From positions 620,001-684,000 of the forward strand of contig NZ_JAGIYY010000001.1 of assembly GCF_017813335.1 (NCBI RefSeq): DNA of 64,000 nucleotides. Reading direction: 5' to 3'. This DNA comes from Tianweitania sediminis (GTDB lineage: Bacteria; Pseudomonadota; Alphaproteobacteria; Rhizobiales; Rhizobiaceae). Position numbers and translations under genes: made by a program. Position 1 is the stretch's first letter, and the number at the start of each line of letters is the position of its first letter. The notes under the pieces were generated by a model. It ran no database searches and was not told the DNA's origin. It saw nothing but the letters and a program-made list of their open reading frames with translations. Shown here piece after piece: positions 16,839 through 27,959 of the stretch.

Positions 16839-18214
16839 GGGCGCCGAACCAGGCTGGCGCTCATTCCGGCAAACAAACAAAGCAGCAGCACGAGCCGTCG
16901 TCCGTTGCGGGCCTGCCGGCGCGGCAAGCGGCAGCAAAGCTGCTGTCGGCAGTCGTGGATGCTCATACGTCGATGGATGGCCTCACCGACGAGGACAACG
17001 GCCATCCCGCCTACCGGGCGCTCGACGGGCGCGACCGCGCCCTTGTGCGGGCGATCCTCCTTTCAGCCCTGCGCCGCCGCGGTACGATTGCTGCGGCCAT
17101 TGCAGCGCAGCTTGAACGCCCGCTGCCCGGCAACGCGCTTGCCCTCGACCATCTGCTGCACGTCGCGGCAACGCAGATCCTGTTTCTTGACGTTCCGGAC
17201 CGGGCGGCCGTGGATCTTGCCGTGGAACAGGCGAAGGCCGACCCCCGCACGCGCCGTTTCGACAAGCTCGTGAATGGCGTGTTGCGTTCGATCGTACGGC
17301 AAAAGGCTGCGATCCTGGCGAGTCCTCCGGTTCCGGATGTGCCTGACTGGTTTGTTGCGCGCCTGGTCGAGGCTTACGGAACAAGCAAGGCCGAGGCGAT
17401 CCTTGAAGCGCACCGAACCGAGGCGCCGGTGGATTTCACGGTGAAAGCGGATCCGGAAGCCTGGGCCGAGCGCCTCGGCGGCATTGTTATGCCCACGGGC
17501 ACCGTTCGCGTGGCGCGGCCGGGAGGCCCCATCTCAACCCTTCCTGGATATGATGATGGCGCGTGGTGGGTTCAGGATGCGGCGGCGGCCCTCCCGGCGC
17601 GGCTGATGGGTGACGTGGCGGGACTGCATGTTGCAGACCTTTGCGCAGCACCCGGTGGCAAAACGGCGCAACTGATCCACGCGGGTGCCCGCGTCACCGC
17701 GCTCGACGTGTCGCGCAACCGGCTGAAGCGGCTTCGCGCCAACCTTGATCGGCTCGGCCTAGAAGCCACCGTTCTGGAAGCCGATTTGGCGAAGTTCGAG
17801 CCGGACCAGCTGTTTGATGCTGTTCTGCTCGATGCGCCCTGTTCGTCCACTGGAACGATCCGCCGCCATCCCGACGTGGCCTGGAGCAAGACGCCGGAGG
17901 AGATCGCAAAACTCGCTGCGGTGCAGGCGCGCTTGCTCGACCACGCCGTTCGGATGGTGAAACCCGGCGGCCACGTTGTGTTTTCCAACTGTTCCCTTCA
18001 TCCGCTCGAAGGCGAGCAACTGCTGCAAACGGTGCTTGCCGAACGCGACGATCTTGCGCTGGAGCCGATCGAACCCGCTGCCTTTCCGGAACTGGCATCG
18101 TTTATCACGGCGTCGGGCGCCGTGCGCACCACCCCGGCGGATCTGCCCCATGCCGACCCTGCCTTGAGCGGGATGGATGGATTTTTCGCCGCGCGACTGC
18201 GCCGGCTTGGTTAA
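16835..18214 (+). CDS. rsmB: RsmB/NOP-family 16S rRNA m5C methyltransferase
   Basis: A 459-residue protein with an N-terminal NusB-like RNA-binding domain (about 30-160) and a C-terminal SAM methyltransferase domain. The SAM site is [13 protein letters not shown]; the two catalytic cysteines are in [15 protein letters not shown] and SNCSLHP. RsmB methylates C967 of 16S rRNA in E. coli. The TTG start at 16835 overlaps the htpX TGA, indicating translational coupling. The first 25 residues are low-complexity and Gln-rich, so the start could be further in. Confidence 0.93.
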   Translation: MRAPNQAGAHSGKQTKQQHEPSSVAGLPARQAAAKLLSAVVDAHTSMDGLTDEDNGHPAYRALDGRDRALVRAILLSALRRRGTIAAAIAAQLERPLPGNALALDHLLHVAATQILFLDVPDRAAVDLAVEQAKADPRTRRFDKLVNGVLRSIVRQKAAILASPPVPDVPDWFVARLVEAYGTSKAEAILEAHRTEAPVDFTVKADPEAWAERLGGIVMPTGTVRVARPGGPISTLPGYDDGAWWVQDAAAALPARLMGDVAGLHVADLCAAPGGKTAQLIHAGARVTALDVSRNRLKRLRANLDRLGLEATVLEADLAKFEPDQLFDAVLLDAPCSSTGTIRRHPDVAWSKTPEEIAKLAAVQARLLDHAVRMVKPGGHVVFSNCSLHPLEGEQLLQTVLAERDDLALEPIEPAAFPELASFITASGAVRTTPADLPHADPALSGMDGFFAARLRRLG

Positions 18215-18305
18215 GAAACGGTTGCCCGGTCACTCGAAGACAAGCTTTGGTTAACCATTCCTTGGTCTAAGCTTCAGCAGCAATAATGCCGGAGCATATA
18301 ATCAG

Positions 18306-20018
18306 GTGAACGCAGCCGTGGAGGCGCCACAGCTTTGGGGTCTGGTCGCACGTGCCTTGTGGCGCAAGGCGCGCCGGCGCTTGCGCGCGGGACCGACTTG
18401 GCGGTGGCGCTATTCCGGTCGCACGCCGGACCGCATCCTGATTGCGCCGCCCGACCTGCGGCTTGCGGATCCCCAGATCGCCCAGGACATCTATTACGGC
18501 CGCTTTCCTTTTGCCGGGCAGGTGGTGGAAACCGCCGGCCGCTCTCCGTTCGAGATCAAGGCGGCCTCGCCGGAATGGGTGGACGCGCTGCATGCGTTTC
18601 GCTGGCTGCGCCACCTTCGTGCCGCCCAGACCGATCTGGCGGCCGCCAATGCGCGTGCCCTGGTGAGCGAGTGGATCACGCTGCATGGGCGCCGGATCGC
18701 TGGCCCCGCCTGGGAGCCAACGGTCACTGCCAAGCGCGTGATTGCCTGGCTGCAGCATTCAACGATCATTCTTCAAGGCGCGGAATTTCCGTTTTACCGC
18801 GCTTTTCTGAAGTGTCTGGCGATCCAGATCCGCTACCTGCGCAGTGCCGTGATCGAAATGCCCGATGGCGAGGACCGGCTGCGCGCCCGCATCGCCCTGG
18901 CGTTTGCGGCCTTGTCGCTTCCAACGCCCGCGATGGTGCTTCGCAACGCGACGCGCCAACTTGCGGAAGAACTCGACCGGCAGATCCTGCCGGACGGTGG
19001 CCACCTGTCACGCAGCCCTCTGGCGCTCCTGGAGCTGCTCGCGGACTTACTGCCGCTGCGCCAAACCTATGCCAACCAGTCCTCCACGCCGCCAGCCGCA
19101 CTCCTCGGCGCTGTGGACCGGATGCTGCCTGCCCTACGCTTTTTCCGCCATCAGGACGGTTCTCTCGCCCGCTTCAACGGGATGGGCGTCACGGTCCACG
19201 ACCGCGTCGCCTCCATCCTGCGCCATGACGATACGGGCGGCGCGTCGCTTCTGCAGGCACCGCATTCGGGTTTTGAACGGCTTGCGATGGGCGGTACAAC
19301 CGTTATTGCCGACGCAGGACCCGCGCCCACCATCGACCTGTCGGGCCAGGCGCATGCCGGTTGCCTGTCCTTTGAACTCTCCTCGTCGCGCCGCTGCTTT
19401 ATCGTCAATGCCGGTGTTGATACGTTTGGCTCGCGCGATTTCCGGCCTCTGGCCCGCGCAACGGCGGCGCATTCCACTGCCGTGGTGAACGACGCTTCAT
19501 CCGCGCGCTTCAACCTTGCTTCCGGCATGAATGGTCTTCTCGGCACCCCGTTGGTGGCAGGACCCCGGCAGGTCCGCTCGCGTCGGCTCGATGAAGGGCA
19601 GGACGAGGCCGCGATCCAGGGCTTCGTGGCAAGCCATGATGGCTACCTTTCGCGCTTCAACCTGTTCCACGAACGTCAGATGGTGCTTGCCAACGGCGGC
19701 ACTGCCTTGTTTGGCAATGACCGTTTCACGAAACCCGGCGGGCTTGCGCCGGGCGGCGACCACGTCGCGGTCCGTTTCCATCTCCATCCCGAAATCGATT
19801 TGCAGCAGGTTGGCGAGGAACTGCGTCTCGTGGCGCGGGATGGCGAAAGCTGGCGGTTCATCTGCGAAGCGGTTCCGCCGTTGGTCGAGGAGTCGATCTT
19901 CTTCGCCGGATTGGCCGGCCCCACCAAAACAAGGCAGATCGTGCTGCATTACCGCGCGTCCGATCATCCGGATCTCGCCTGGGCCATGCTGCGAAACGGC
20001 GGAAGCGATCTGCAATAA
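18306..20018 (+). CDS. Heparinase II/III-like protein
   Basis: A 570-residue protein with an N-terminal alpha-helical (alpha/alpha toroid-like) part and a C-terminal heparinase II/III-like beta domain beginning near residue 320. The beta domain includes HSGFERLAMGGTTVIADAG, an early HSTAVVND motif and SWRFICEAVPPLVEESIFF. No signal peptide is evident, and the start is Arg-rich. In Rhizobiales a homologue regularly sits between rsmB and purH; the substrate is unknown, and a role in polysaccharide turnover is only inferred from the fold. GTG 18306 has GGAG ten bases upstream. Confidence 0.85.
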   Translation: MNAAVEAPQLWGLVARALWRKARRRLRAGPTWRWRYSGRTPDRILIAPPDLRLADPQIAQDIYYGRFPFAGQVVETAGRSPFEIKAASPEWVDALHAFRWLRHLRAAQTDLAAANARALVSEWITLHGRRIAGPAWEPTVTAKRVIAWLQHSTIILQGAEFPFYRAFLKCLAIQIRYLRSAVIEMPDGEDRLRARIALAFAALSLPTPAMVLRNATRQLAEELDRQILPDGGHLSRSPLALLELLADLLPLRQTYANQSSTPPAALLGAVDRMLPALRFFRHQDGSLARFNGMGVTVHDRVASILRHDDTGGASLLQAPHSGFERLAMGGTTVIADAGPAPTIDLSGQAHAGCLSFELSSSRRCFIVNAGVDTFGSRDFRPLARATAAHSTAVVNDASSARFNLASGMNGLLGTPLVAGPRQVRSRRLDEGQDEAAIQGFVASHDGYLSRFNLFHERQMVLANGGTALFGNDRFTKPGGLAPGGDHVAVRFHLHPEIDLQQVGEELRLVARDGESWRFICEAVPPLVEESIFFAGLAGPTKTRQIVLHYRASDHPDLAWAMLRNGGSDLQ

Positions 20019-20085
20019 CGCCTTGCCATCCGGCGCCACCTTGGCCTAGGTCGCGGTCACTTTTTCCAGCGCCGAGATCTTTTCC

Positions 20086-21702
20086 ATGGCCGTTCCTTCC
20101 AAGAATATCCCTGCGCCTGATCGCGTTGCCCTGAAGCGCGCCCTTCTTTCCGTGTCGGACAAGACGGGCCTCCTTCCGTTTGCGCAGGCCCTGCACGACG
20201 CAGGTGTGGCCCTCCTGTCCACTGGCGGCACGGCCAAGGCTCTGGCGGAAGCCGGACTGCCGGTGACGGATGTGTCCGCCGTCACGAGTTTCCCCGAAAT
20301 CATGGACGGCCGGGTCAAGACTTTGCATCCCGGCGTCCACGGCGCCTTGCTCGCCATCCGCGATGATCCCCAACATCAGGAAGCCATGGCGGCCCATGGC
20401 ATTACGCCGATCGACCTTCTCGTGGTGAACCTTTACCCGTTTGAAAGCGTCCGGGCGTCAGGCGCCGACTACGCGTCGATCGTGGAGAACATCGACATCG
20501 GCGGGCCAGCCATGCTGCGAGCTGCTGCCAAGAACCACGCTTACGTGTCGGTGGTCGTGGATCCGACCGATTACGCGTCCGTTCTGGACGAGATGAAGGC
20601 GCAGGAGGGACATGTCAGTCTTCTGTTCCGTCAGCGTCTTGCCGCCAAGGCTTACGCCCGCACGGCCGCTTACGATGCGGGTATCGCGGCCTGGTTTGCT
20701 CAAGCCGTTTCTGGAACGAGCGCCACCTATCGCAGCCTGTCGGGCACGCTGGCCTCCGAAATGCGGTATGGGGAGAACCCGCACCAGATGGCGGGCTTCT
20801 ACCGAACCGGTGACCCGCGGCCCGGGGTCGCGACCGCGCGCCAGTTGCAGGGCAAGACCCTGTCCTACAACAACATCAACGACACGGACGCCGCCTTCGA
20901 GCTGGTGGCGGAGTTCGACTCCGCCGCCTTTGCTGCGGTTGCGATCATCAAGCACGCCAACCCCTGTGGTGTTGCCACGGGTGAAACGCTTCGTGACGCT
21001 TACGCCAAGGCCCTGGCCTGCGACCCGGTGTCGGCCTTCGGCGGCATCGTTGCGCTGAACCGAACCCTCGATGTGGCGGCGGCGGAAGAGATCGTGAAGG
21101 TCTTCACCGAGGTCATCATCGCGCCTGATGCGACGGAAGAAGCGCAGGCCGTCGTCGCCGCCAAGAAGAACCTGCGTCTCCTCGTCACCGGCGGATTGCC
21201 CGATCCGCGCGAACCGGGGCTTGCGTTCAAGACCGTGGCTGGTGGCTTCCTGGCTCAATCGCGCGACAACGGCGTCGTGGACGATCTCGACCTGAAGGTC
21301 GTGACGCAGCGCGCTCCCAGCGAAGGGGAACTGGCGGACATGCGATTTGCGTTCCGTGTCGCCAAGCACGTGAAATCGAACGCGATCGTTTATGTGAAGG
21401 ATGGGGCCACGGTTGGTATCGGCGCCGGGCAGATGAGCCGCGTGGATTCATCTCGCATTGCCGCAACCAAGGCGCAGGACGCTGCCGACGCCGCTGGCTT
21501 GCCCGTGTCGGCCACCAAAGGCTCCGTCGTGGCTTCCGACGCGTTTTTTCCGTTCGCCGACGGGCTCCTGGCGGCCGTTGAAGCCGGAGCCACGGCGGTG
21601 ATCCAGCCGGGCGGCTCGATGCGCGACGATGAGGTGATCGCGGCCGCCGACGCCCATGGGCTTGCCATGGTGTTCACGGGAATGCGGCATTTCCGGCACT
21701 GA
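20086..21702 (+). CDS. purH: Bifunctional AICAR transformylase / IMP cyclohydrolase
   Basis: A 538-residue bifunctional enzyme for the last two steps of IMP synthesis. The N-terminal MGS-like IMP cyclohydrolase domain (about 18-150) contains [11 protein letters not shown] and [15 protein letters not shown]. The C-terminal AICAR formyltransferase domain has KHANPCG with the catalytic Lys-His pair at K289-H290. Length matches the family. No riboswitch-like structure was found in the short 67-base leader. The last 29 bases overlap the 3' end of the convergent MFS gene. Confidence 0.98.
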   Translation: MAVPSKNIPAPDRVALKRALLSVSDKTGLLPFAQALHDAGVALLSTGGTAKALAEAGLPVTDVSAVTSFPEIMDGRVKTLHPGVHGALLAIRDDPQHQEAMAAHGITPIDLLVVNLYPFESVRASGADYASIVENIDIGGPAMLRAAAKNHAYVSVVVDPTDYASVLDEMKAQEGHVSLLFRQRLAAKAYARTAAYDAGIAAWFAQAVSGTSATYRSLSGTLASEMRYGENPHQMAGFYRTGDPRPGVATARQLQGKTLSYNNINDTDAAFELVAEFDSAAFAAVAIIKHANPCGVATGETLRDAYAKALACDPVSAFGGIVALNRTLDVAAAEEIVKVFTEVIIAPDATEEAQAVVAAKKNLRLLVTGGLPDPREPGLAFKTVAGGFLAQSRDNGVVDDLDLKVVTQRAPSEGELADMRFAFRVAKHVKSNAIVYVKDGATVGIGAGQMSRVDSSRIAATKAQDAADAAGLPVSATKGSVVASDAFFPFADGLLAAVEAGATAVIQPGGSMRDDEVIAAADAHGLAMVFTGMRHFRH

Positions 21703-23098
21703 GGCTTCTGAGCGGTGCTTTTGCGGGTGCCGCCGGATAAGGGGTGGTGGCCAGGATCCACAGCCCGCCGACAAAGAACAGGATGATCACCGCCATGCCA
21801 AGAGCGGGCGACCCGCTCGCGGCGGTGACCGTCGCCACCAGAAAAGGCGCAACGAAGCTCGTGGCGCGGCCGGCGAGCGCGTAAATGCCGAAATATCGGC
21901 CCGCCTCGTCCGGAGCGATGCTTCGCGCGAAATATGCACGCGATGACGCCTGCACGGGCCCGAATGCCATTCCGATCAACATGCCATAGAGGATGTAGGC
22001 TTTTTCAGCGGATGTGCCGAACAAGCCGCCGTTGTCGACGCCGTCCAGCGGCAACAAACCGAACAGCGTTCCGTCCGGCGCGGTGGAAACGATTCCAACC
22101 GTCGCAACGCAAAGCAGCAACAGACACACAACAACGATGCGCTTGGATCCGAAGGTTCTGTCGAGCCGGCTTGCAAGCAGGCAACTGGCAATGGCCACGA
22201 TGTTGAGGATGATGCCAAACAGGCCGATCTCCGTGACCGTCCACCCAAACATCAGCGCGGCAAATGTTCCGCCAAGCGCAAGCAGGGCGTTGACCCCATC
22301 CTGATAGATCATGCGAGCAACAAGAAAGCGCAGGATGCCAGGCTGGCCCCGGATCTCCCCTACCGTGCTTTTCAGTTCCGCCCATCCGTTGTGGACCGCC
22401 GTGCGCATCGGCACGCCCGTGTGGGTGTCGGGCGTGAACAGAAACATCGGCAGGATAAACAGGAGATACCAGACCGCGGTAAGCGGCCCAACGATGCGGG
22501 CGTCTTCGCCCTGGACCGGATCAAGCGGCAAAAGCGGCGGAATGCCAATCAGGGTCAATCCCGTTTGAGGGGAAGCGGCAAGAAAGGCGATCACAAAGAT
22601 CAGCATCAGCATGCCTCCCGCGTAGCCAAGCCCCCAGGCGAGATTAGAAATCTGTCCGATCTCGCTGGGCGTTGCCAGGCGCGGCAGCATCGCGTCGTTG
22701 AAGACGATGGAGAATTCCGCCGCCACCGTGGCGAGCGCAAACACCAGCAGCACCCAAAGCAGGCTTGATCCCGGCGCGGCAAACCACAGCAGCAGAAGGC
22801 AGGCAACCTTCAAGATCGCGAAACCGGCAATCCAGCGCTTGCGGTGGCCGGTCTGGTCGGCAAGGGCACCGAGCAATGGTGACAGTAACGCCATCATCAG
22901 TCCCGCGACGGCGATGCCGTAGCCCCAGGCCGCCTGTCCGGCAGCGGGATCATCGGCCATCCGCGACACAACGTAAGGGCCGAAGATGAATGTGGTCACA
23001 ACCGTGAAGAAGGGCTGTGCCGCCCAGTCGAAGCCCATCCAACTCCAGATGCCGATCCGACTGACTGGTTCCGCAGGTGCGAGGTGCGCGTCGCTCAT
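21674..23098 (-). CDS. UMF1/Atg22-like MFS transporter
   Basis: A 474-residue protein with about 12 transmembrane segments. The start ([27 protein letters not shown]) and [30 protein letters not shown] are the signature regions of the UMF1 family, related to yeast vacuole effluxer Atg22, which exports amino acids. Its ATG overlaps the stop of the NAD-glutamate dehydrogenase gene (four shared bases), so the two are translationally coupled. Transport of amino acids connected to glutamate breakdown is a reasonable inference, not shown. Its tail overlaps purH on the other strand by 29 bases. Confidence 0.9.
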   Translation of the reverse strand: MSDAHLAPAEPVSRIGIWSWMGFDWAAQPFFTVVTTFIFGPYVVSRMADDPAAGQAAWGYGIAVAGLMMALLSPLLGALADQTGHRKRWIAGFAILKVACLLLLWFAAPGSSLLWVLLVFALATVAAEFSIVFNDAMLPRLATPSEIGQISNLAWGLGYAGGMLMLIFVIAFLAASPQTGLTLIGIPPLLPLDPVQGEDARIVGPLTAVWYLLFILPMFLFTPDTHTGVPMRTAVHNGWAELKSTVGEIRGQPGILRFLVARMIYQDGVNALLALGGTFAALMFGWTVTEIGLFGIILNIVAIASCLLASRLDRTFGSKRIVVVCLLLLCVATVGIVSTAPDGTLFGLLPLDGVDNGGLFGTSAEKAYILYGMLIGMAFGPVQASSRAYFARSIAPDEAGRYFGIYALAGRATSFVAPFLVATVTAASGSPALGMAVIILFFVGGLWILATTPYPAAPAKAPLRSLSAGNAAFP

Positions 23099-26000
23099 TC
23101 TTGCGCGAGATCAGCCAGAACGCCGGCAGCAACGGTGAGTCGGGCAACGGTGAGGTCGCCGCTTTCCGTCAAGGCCTTCAGCCGATCGCGCGCTCGCAGC
23201 GCGTGTTGTTTCCTTGCGCTCACCCAACCCTCCACCGTGAACCCGCCGCTTGCATCGCCAAGCGCCGCAGCGGCAATGCGCCGGCGCGCCGCTCCTATCG
23301 TGTCCATGGCGCGTGCCAAAGCAAGCCCCTCATAATAGTCGGCCGCTGAAACAGATGCGGCGGCATCCTCGATCCGGCCAATCCGAAACGCTTCTGTTAC
23401 GGCGAAGAAGGCTTGTGCGGCTTGCAACAGCGGCGTTCCCGCCCGATCGGCGACCTGGAGGATTTCCGGCACGAGACGCAGGATCTCGAGCATGGCCAAA
23501 CGTTGTGCGAGGTCGTTGCCCGCGCCTGCCGCAGCATAGGTCCGGGCTGCCTCTGCCGTAGCGTCCTGCACGAAGCTCGGCATCAGGGCCTGCAACTGCG
23601 GTTCCAGCTCTGTGCGCGCTTTCTTCAGCGCGTCGATCTGAACCGCTAGCGGCTGCTTTGAGCCGCCGTCGTTGCGCAACTGCCAGCTGGTTGCCTGCCA
23701 GGCAAGGCGCGTGATTGCGCCATAAAGATCGAGCTGCGCGTCACCGCTGATCCTGGCATCCAGCGCGTTGACTTGGGCGTAGAGCGTGTCGAGTTCGAAC
23801 CCGTCCCGCACGAGAGTGTAGGCCTGCACGATTTCGGCTGGCGCAGCCCCGGTCAGATCCTGAAGGCGGGACACAAAGGTGGGCCCGCCGCGATCGATCA
23901 CGTCGTTCGCCAGTTCCGTTGCGATGATCTCGCGGCGGAGCCGATGGCTCAGAATCTCATCGCGATAGGCGACCTGCATTTGCGCCGGGAAATAACCGAG
24001 CAGCGTGCCTTCGTAGTGAGGCTCGTCAGGCAGGGCGGTCGCAACCAGGTCCCCAAACAGCGTCAGCTTGGCATAGGCCAGAAGGACGCCGAGTTCCGGA
24101 CGGGTGAGGGGAACGCCCCGCTGTTCGCGCTCCGCGATCGCGCTGTCACTCGGGAGGACCTCCACCACGCGATCCAGCAGGCCTCGCTCTTCCAGTCCCA
24201 GAATGAAGCGGCGCTGATGCGGCAGCTCCAGAAGGCCGCGCTGCTCGGCAAGCGACAGAGCAAGCGTTTGGCGATAGTTGTTCTTCAAAACCAAGGCCGC
24301 CACTTCTTCCGTCATCTGCGACAGAAGGACGTTGCGGTCATCCCGCGACAGGCTGCCACTGCGCATGGCGGATGCGAGGGCAATCTTGATGTTGACCTCG
24401 ACGTCGGACGAGTTCACGCCACCGGAATTGTCGATCGCATCGGAGTTGCACCGGCCCCCGTTCAAGCCGTACTCGATGCGGGCTCGCTGGGTGACGCCAA
24501 GATTGGCCCCTTCGCCAATCACCTTGGCCCCGATCTCGGGTGCGGTGATCCGGATCGCGTCGTTGGCACGATCCCCGACATCCGCATTGGTTTCCGTTGT
24601 TGCGCGGACATAGGTGCCGATGCCGCCAAACCAGAGCAGATCAACCGAAAGCCGCAGGATTGCCGTCATGATCTCATTGGGAGACGCGACGGTTTTGCCG
24701 ATCTGCAGGAGTTCAGCTGCTTCCGCCGACAAGGTGATCGCCTTCTGGCTGCGCGGCACGATCATGCCGCCTGGGGACAGAAGGGCCGCGTTGTAGTCCT
24801 GCCAGCTGGAGCGCGGCAGGTCGAACAAGCGCTGGCGCTCGGCAAAGGAGCGTGCGGCATCCGGCGAAGGGTCCAGAAATATGTCGCGGTGATCAAAGGC
24901 CGCCACGAGCCGGATTTCCCGCGACAAAAGCATGCCGTTGCCAAACACGTCGCCGGACATGTCTCCCACGCCCGCCACGGTGAAGGGCTGCGTTTGGATG
25001 TCGCGATCCATTTCGCGGAAATGCCGCTTCACGGCTTCCCAGGCGCCGCGGGCGGTGATGCCCATCTTCTTGTGGTCGTAACCGGCGGAACCGCCACTGG
25101 CGAAAGCATCATCAAGCCAGAAGTCGTGGCTTTGGCTAATGGCGTTGGCCGTGTCGGAGAAGGTGGCCGTTCCCTTATCGGCGGCCACAACGAAATAGGG
25201 ATCATCACCGTCGCGGCGCAGCACCCCGGCCGGCGGCACGACCGCGTCGCCCACGATGTTGTCGGTGATGGACAGGAGCGTCGACACGAAGGTCACGTAG
25301 GCCTGCTTTCCCGCAGCGAAGATTGCGTCGCGTGTTCCCCCCGTTGGCAGTTTCTTGGGGTAAAAGCCGCCCTTCGCGCCGACCGGCACGATCACTGCGT
25401 TCTTGACCTGTTGTGCCTTCACGAGCCCGAGAACTTCCGTGCGGTAGTCCTGTGCCCGGTCAGACCAGCGCAGACCGCCGCGGGCAACCGGGCCGAAACG
25501 CAGGTGAACGCCTTCGACATCCGCGCCATACACAAAGATTTCCCGCCACGGACGCGGTTCCGGGAGGAGGGTAATAGCGCGCGACTCAAGCTTCAGGGCA
25601 AGCGTGTCGCCCGTTGCACGACCGGGCACGAAATGGTTCGTGCGCAAGGTCGACTGCACGAGGTTGAGAATGCGGCGAAGGATGGTGTCGTCGTCAAGGT
25701 TCGGGACCTCATCGAGCTCTTTGAGGATCAGCGCCTCATGCCGGCTTTCCGCATCGGCGTCGCCGGCCTGCAAACGCGCGTTGAACAACCCCACAACATT
25801 GCGCGCGATCTCCGGATAGCGGTTCAATGCGGCCGCGATGAAATCCTGGCTCTGTGGAATGCCCGCCTGCTGCAGATAGCGGCCATAAGCGCGCAGCACC
25901 ACGATCTCATCGGGTTGAAGATCGGCCGACAGGGCCAGACCGTTGTAGCCGTCGTTGTCGGCTTTGCCGCGCCACACGGACAAAAACACGCTTTCCAGCA

Positions 26001-27855
26001 AGGCGCCCGCATCGTCCAGGTTCACGGCGCGGCCATTGGCAGGCTCCAGTTCCATGTCATGGACGAACACCACGTCGTGCTTTCCATCGCCGGGAACCTC
26101 GAAGGTGCGCTCGCTGATGACCCGGAAGCCCATCTGCTCCAGAACGGGCACCCGCTGCGACAGCGGCAGAGGCTGCGCCACATGATAGATCTTCAGCGAC
26201 AGGGCGCTGAGCGCCTGATCCTGGCGACGATAGAAATCGGCGTAGATCGGGTTGTTTTGCGACAACTGCCCGATTCGTTCGGCATCAACCAGTGCATCGG
26301 CCGGCGCAAACCCCTCGCGATAGGCTTCCGGCAAGCGGCCGGCGATCGCCAAGGCAGCCGGGCTCGGCTCGACCTCAAGCGCGACGTCGCGCAGCGCGTC
26401 ATCCCAGGTCCGCACGAGGCTGCGCACCGCGTTTTCCAGTTCGGCTTGCGAGGGCTGCGGGGTGACACCTTCCGAGCGGCCGATGATGAAATGGACGCGC
26501 GCGAGCGACCCTTCGGGAAAGGCAGGGTAAAAGGCCGACAGGTGGCCGTCATAGACGGCGCTCAGATATGCGCCGATCCGCTCACGAACGCGCGAATCGT
26601 AGCGGTCGCGCGGTACGAAAACAATGACGGACACGAAGCGGTCAAACTGGTCGGTGCGCGTGAGAACCCGCACCCGAGGTCGCTCGCCGAGCGCCATGAT
26701 CGCGGTCGCCTGATCCCGCAGCGTCGCTTGGCTGACCTGGAACAACTCGTCGCGGGGATAGGATTCCAGAACGTGGATGAGGGCTTTGCCGTTGTGATCG
26801 GCAGGGTCGAAGCCCAGTTCCGAGATGATTGCCCGCGCCCTGGAACTCAGAAACGGGATGTTCATCACCGAGCGGGTGTAGGCGGTGGATGTGAAAAGGC
26901 CGACAATGCGCAATTCGCCGGCGAGTTCGCCGTCAGGCGTATAGGTTTTCACCCCGACATAATCGAGATAAGCGCGCCGGTGGATGGCTGTTTTCGTGTT
27001 CGCCTTGGTGACGAGAAGCGGTTCAGGTCCATGCAGGAAGGCGCGGACCTCACGTGTTGCCACGACCGGCTCATTGCCGCGCCGCAGAACCCGCAGATCG
27101 GCATCGGCCAGAATTCCGAGCCCCGGCGCATCGATGCGCTCGAGCGCACCTTCGCTGGCGTCGCCGACATAGCGGAACTCACGCATGCCGAGAAAGATGA
27201 AGTTGTCGTCACGCAGCCATTCCAGGAATGCAACGGCCTCATCAGACTTGAGCTCGCCATTTCGGCCCGGCAGGGCCCGCAATCCGTCGATCGCCTGCTG
27301 CAGGCGATCGAGCATCGGGCGCCAGCCGGTGACGGCGGCGCGCACCTGTTCGAGGATCTGGTGCAGCCGCGCTGCCAAGGCCTCTGCGGCGTCGCTTGCC
27401 AGTCGCGGCACGTGGATCTGAATCAAGCTGACCTTGTGAACGGAGGCGACCGCTTCCCCCGAGCTCGCGCTTAAGCCGCTGAAGCGACCGGCCGGATCGG
27501 TTTCGACGCGCAGGACGGGGTGCATGACCAGCAGCGGCTCGCCCGCTTCTTCCGCCACTTCTCCTTGAACGGAGTCGAACAGAAACGGCATGTTGTCGTT
27601 GACCAGGGTGATCACGCTGACCGGCGACCCGGCGCCCATCGCGAGCGTGTCGATTGTCACGACCGCTTCACCGCGGCGGTGGCGCGCCAGCGCGGCCAAG
27701 GCGAGGTTCGCTGCAGTTTGCCGCTCTGCTTCGCCGTATTGCGCGAGATCTTCTGCAGGCGCGTGAGAAAAGAGGTGCGGCGCAAAGGTGGTTGCGTCCA
27801 AACCGGACGGGAGTGTCGCGAGGCTTTTTGCAGCCGTTCCAGGTGCTTCAGACAT
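23095..27855 (-). CDS. NAD-dependent glutamate dehydrogenase, large (about 180 kDa) type
   Basis: A 1,586-residue enzyme converting glutamate and NAD+ to 2-oxoglutarate, ammonia and NADH. The long N-terminal regulatory region holds ACT-like segments; the catalytic core near residues 790-850 contains GGLRWSDRAQDYRTEVLGL and NAVIVPVGAKGGF, both diagnostic for this class. A helical C-terminal region of about 400 residues follows. Length fits the family. The true start is ATG 27855 behind GGAGGG; a TTG directly before it is not needed. Coupled with the UMF1-type transporter downstream. A 1,233-codon open frame opposite is a compositional shadow. Confidence 0.97.
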   Translation of the reverse strand: MSEAPGTAAKSLATLPSGLDATTFAPHLFSHAPAEDLAQYGEAERQTAANLALAALARHRRGEAVVTIDTLAMGAGSPVSVITLVNDNMPFLFDSVQGEVAEEAGEPLLVMHPVLRVETDPAGRFSGLSASSGEAVASVHKVSLIQIHVPRLASDAAEALAARLHQILEQVRAAVTGWRPMLDRLQQAIDGLRALPGRNGELKSDEAVAFLEWLRDDNFIFLGMREFRYVGDASEGALERIDAPGLGILADADLRVLRRGNEPVVATREVRAFLHGPEPLLVTKANTKTAIHRRAYLDYVGVKTYTPDGELAGELRIVGLFTSTAYTRSVMNIPFLSSRARAIISELGFDPADHNGKALIHVLESYPRDELFQVSQATLRDQATAIMALGERPRVRVLTRTDQFDRFVSVIVFVPRDRYDSRVRERIGAYLSAVYDGHLSAFYPAFPEGSLARVHFIIGRSEGVTPQPSQAELENAVRSLVRTWDDALRDVALEVEPSPAALAIAGRLPEAYREGFAPADALVDAERIGQLSQNNPIYADFYRRQDQALSALSLKIYHVAQPLPLSQRVPVLEQMGFRVISERTFEVPGDGKHDVVFVHDMELEPANGRAVNLDDAGALLESVFLSVWRGKADNDGYNGLALSADLQPDEIVVLRAYGRYLQQAGIPQSQDFIAAALNRYPEIARNVVGLFNARLQAGDADAESRHEALILKELDEVPNLDDDTILRRILNLVQSTLRTNHFVPGRATGDTLALKLESRAITLLPEPRPWREIFVYGADVEGVHLRFGPVARGGLRWSDRAQDYRTEVLGLVKAQQVKNAVIVPVGAKGGFYPKKLPTGGTRDAIFAAGKQAYVTFVSTLLSITDNIVGDAVVPPAGVLRRDGDDPYFVVAADKGTATFSDTANAISQSHDFWLDDAFASGGSAGYDHKKMGITARGAWEAVKRHFREMDRDIQTQPFTVAGVGDMSGDVFGNGMLLSREIRLVAAFDHRDIFLDPSPDAARSFAERQRLFDLPRSSWQDYNAALLSPGGMIVPRSQKAITLSAEAAELLQIGKTVASPNEIMTAILRLSVDLLWFGGIGTYVRATTETNADVGDRANDAIRITAPEIGAKVIGEGANLGVTQRARIEYGLNGGRCNSDAIDNSGGVNSSDVEVNIKIALASAMRSGSLSRDDRNVLLSQMTEEVAALVLKNNYRQTLALSLAEQRGLLELPHQRRFILGLEERGLLDRVVEVLPSDSAIAEREQRGVPLTRPELGVLLAYAKLTLFGDLVATALPDEPHYEGTLLGYFPAQMQVAYRDEILSHRLRREIIATELANDVIDRGGPTFVSRLQDLTGAAPAEIVQAYTLVRDGFELDTLYAQVNALDARISGDAQLDLYGAITRLAWQATSWQLRNDGGSKQPLAVQIDALKKARTELEPQLQALMPSFVQDATAEAARTYAAAGAGNDLAQRLAMLEILRLVPEILQVADRAGTPLLQAAQAFFAVTEAFRIGRIEDAAASVSAADYYEGLALARAMDTIGAARRRIAAAALGDASGGFTVEGWVSARKQHALRARDRLKALTESGDLTVARLTVAAGVLADLAQE

Positions 27856-27959
27856 CAAGTCCCTCCGTTTCCGTCCCGATTTCTGCTCTACCTAGCGGAG
27901 AGCGCATCTTTTTCGACGCGCTTGGAACCGATTCTGGAGCAGACGGGAGTGAAGCGCCG

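Noticed and set aside
18240-18270. TTAACC-containing motif as a CtrA binding site
   Set aside because: Only a half site (TTAACCATTCCTTGG) is present; the second TTAA at the required N7 spacing is missing here and in the other places checked.
20019-20085. Possible purine riboswitch in front of purH
   Set aside because: The 67-base gap is too short and has no conserved ZTP or purine aptamer features.
23773-27474. A 1,233-codon open frame on the plus strand opposite the glutamate dehydrogenase gene
   Set aside because: It lies wholly antisense to a gene with clear catalytic motifs. High GC and third-position bias of the real gene suppress stops on the opposite strand. No domain, signal or ribosome binding site supports it.
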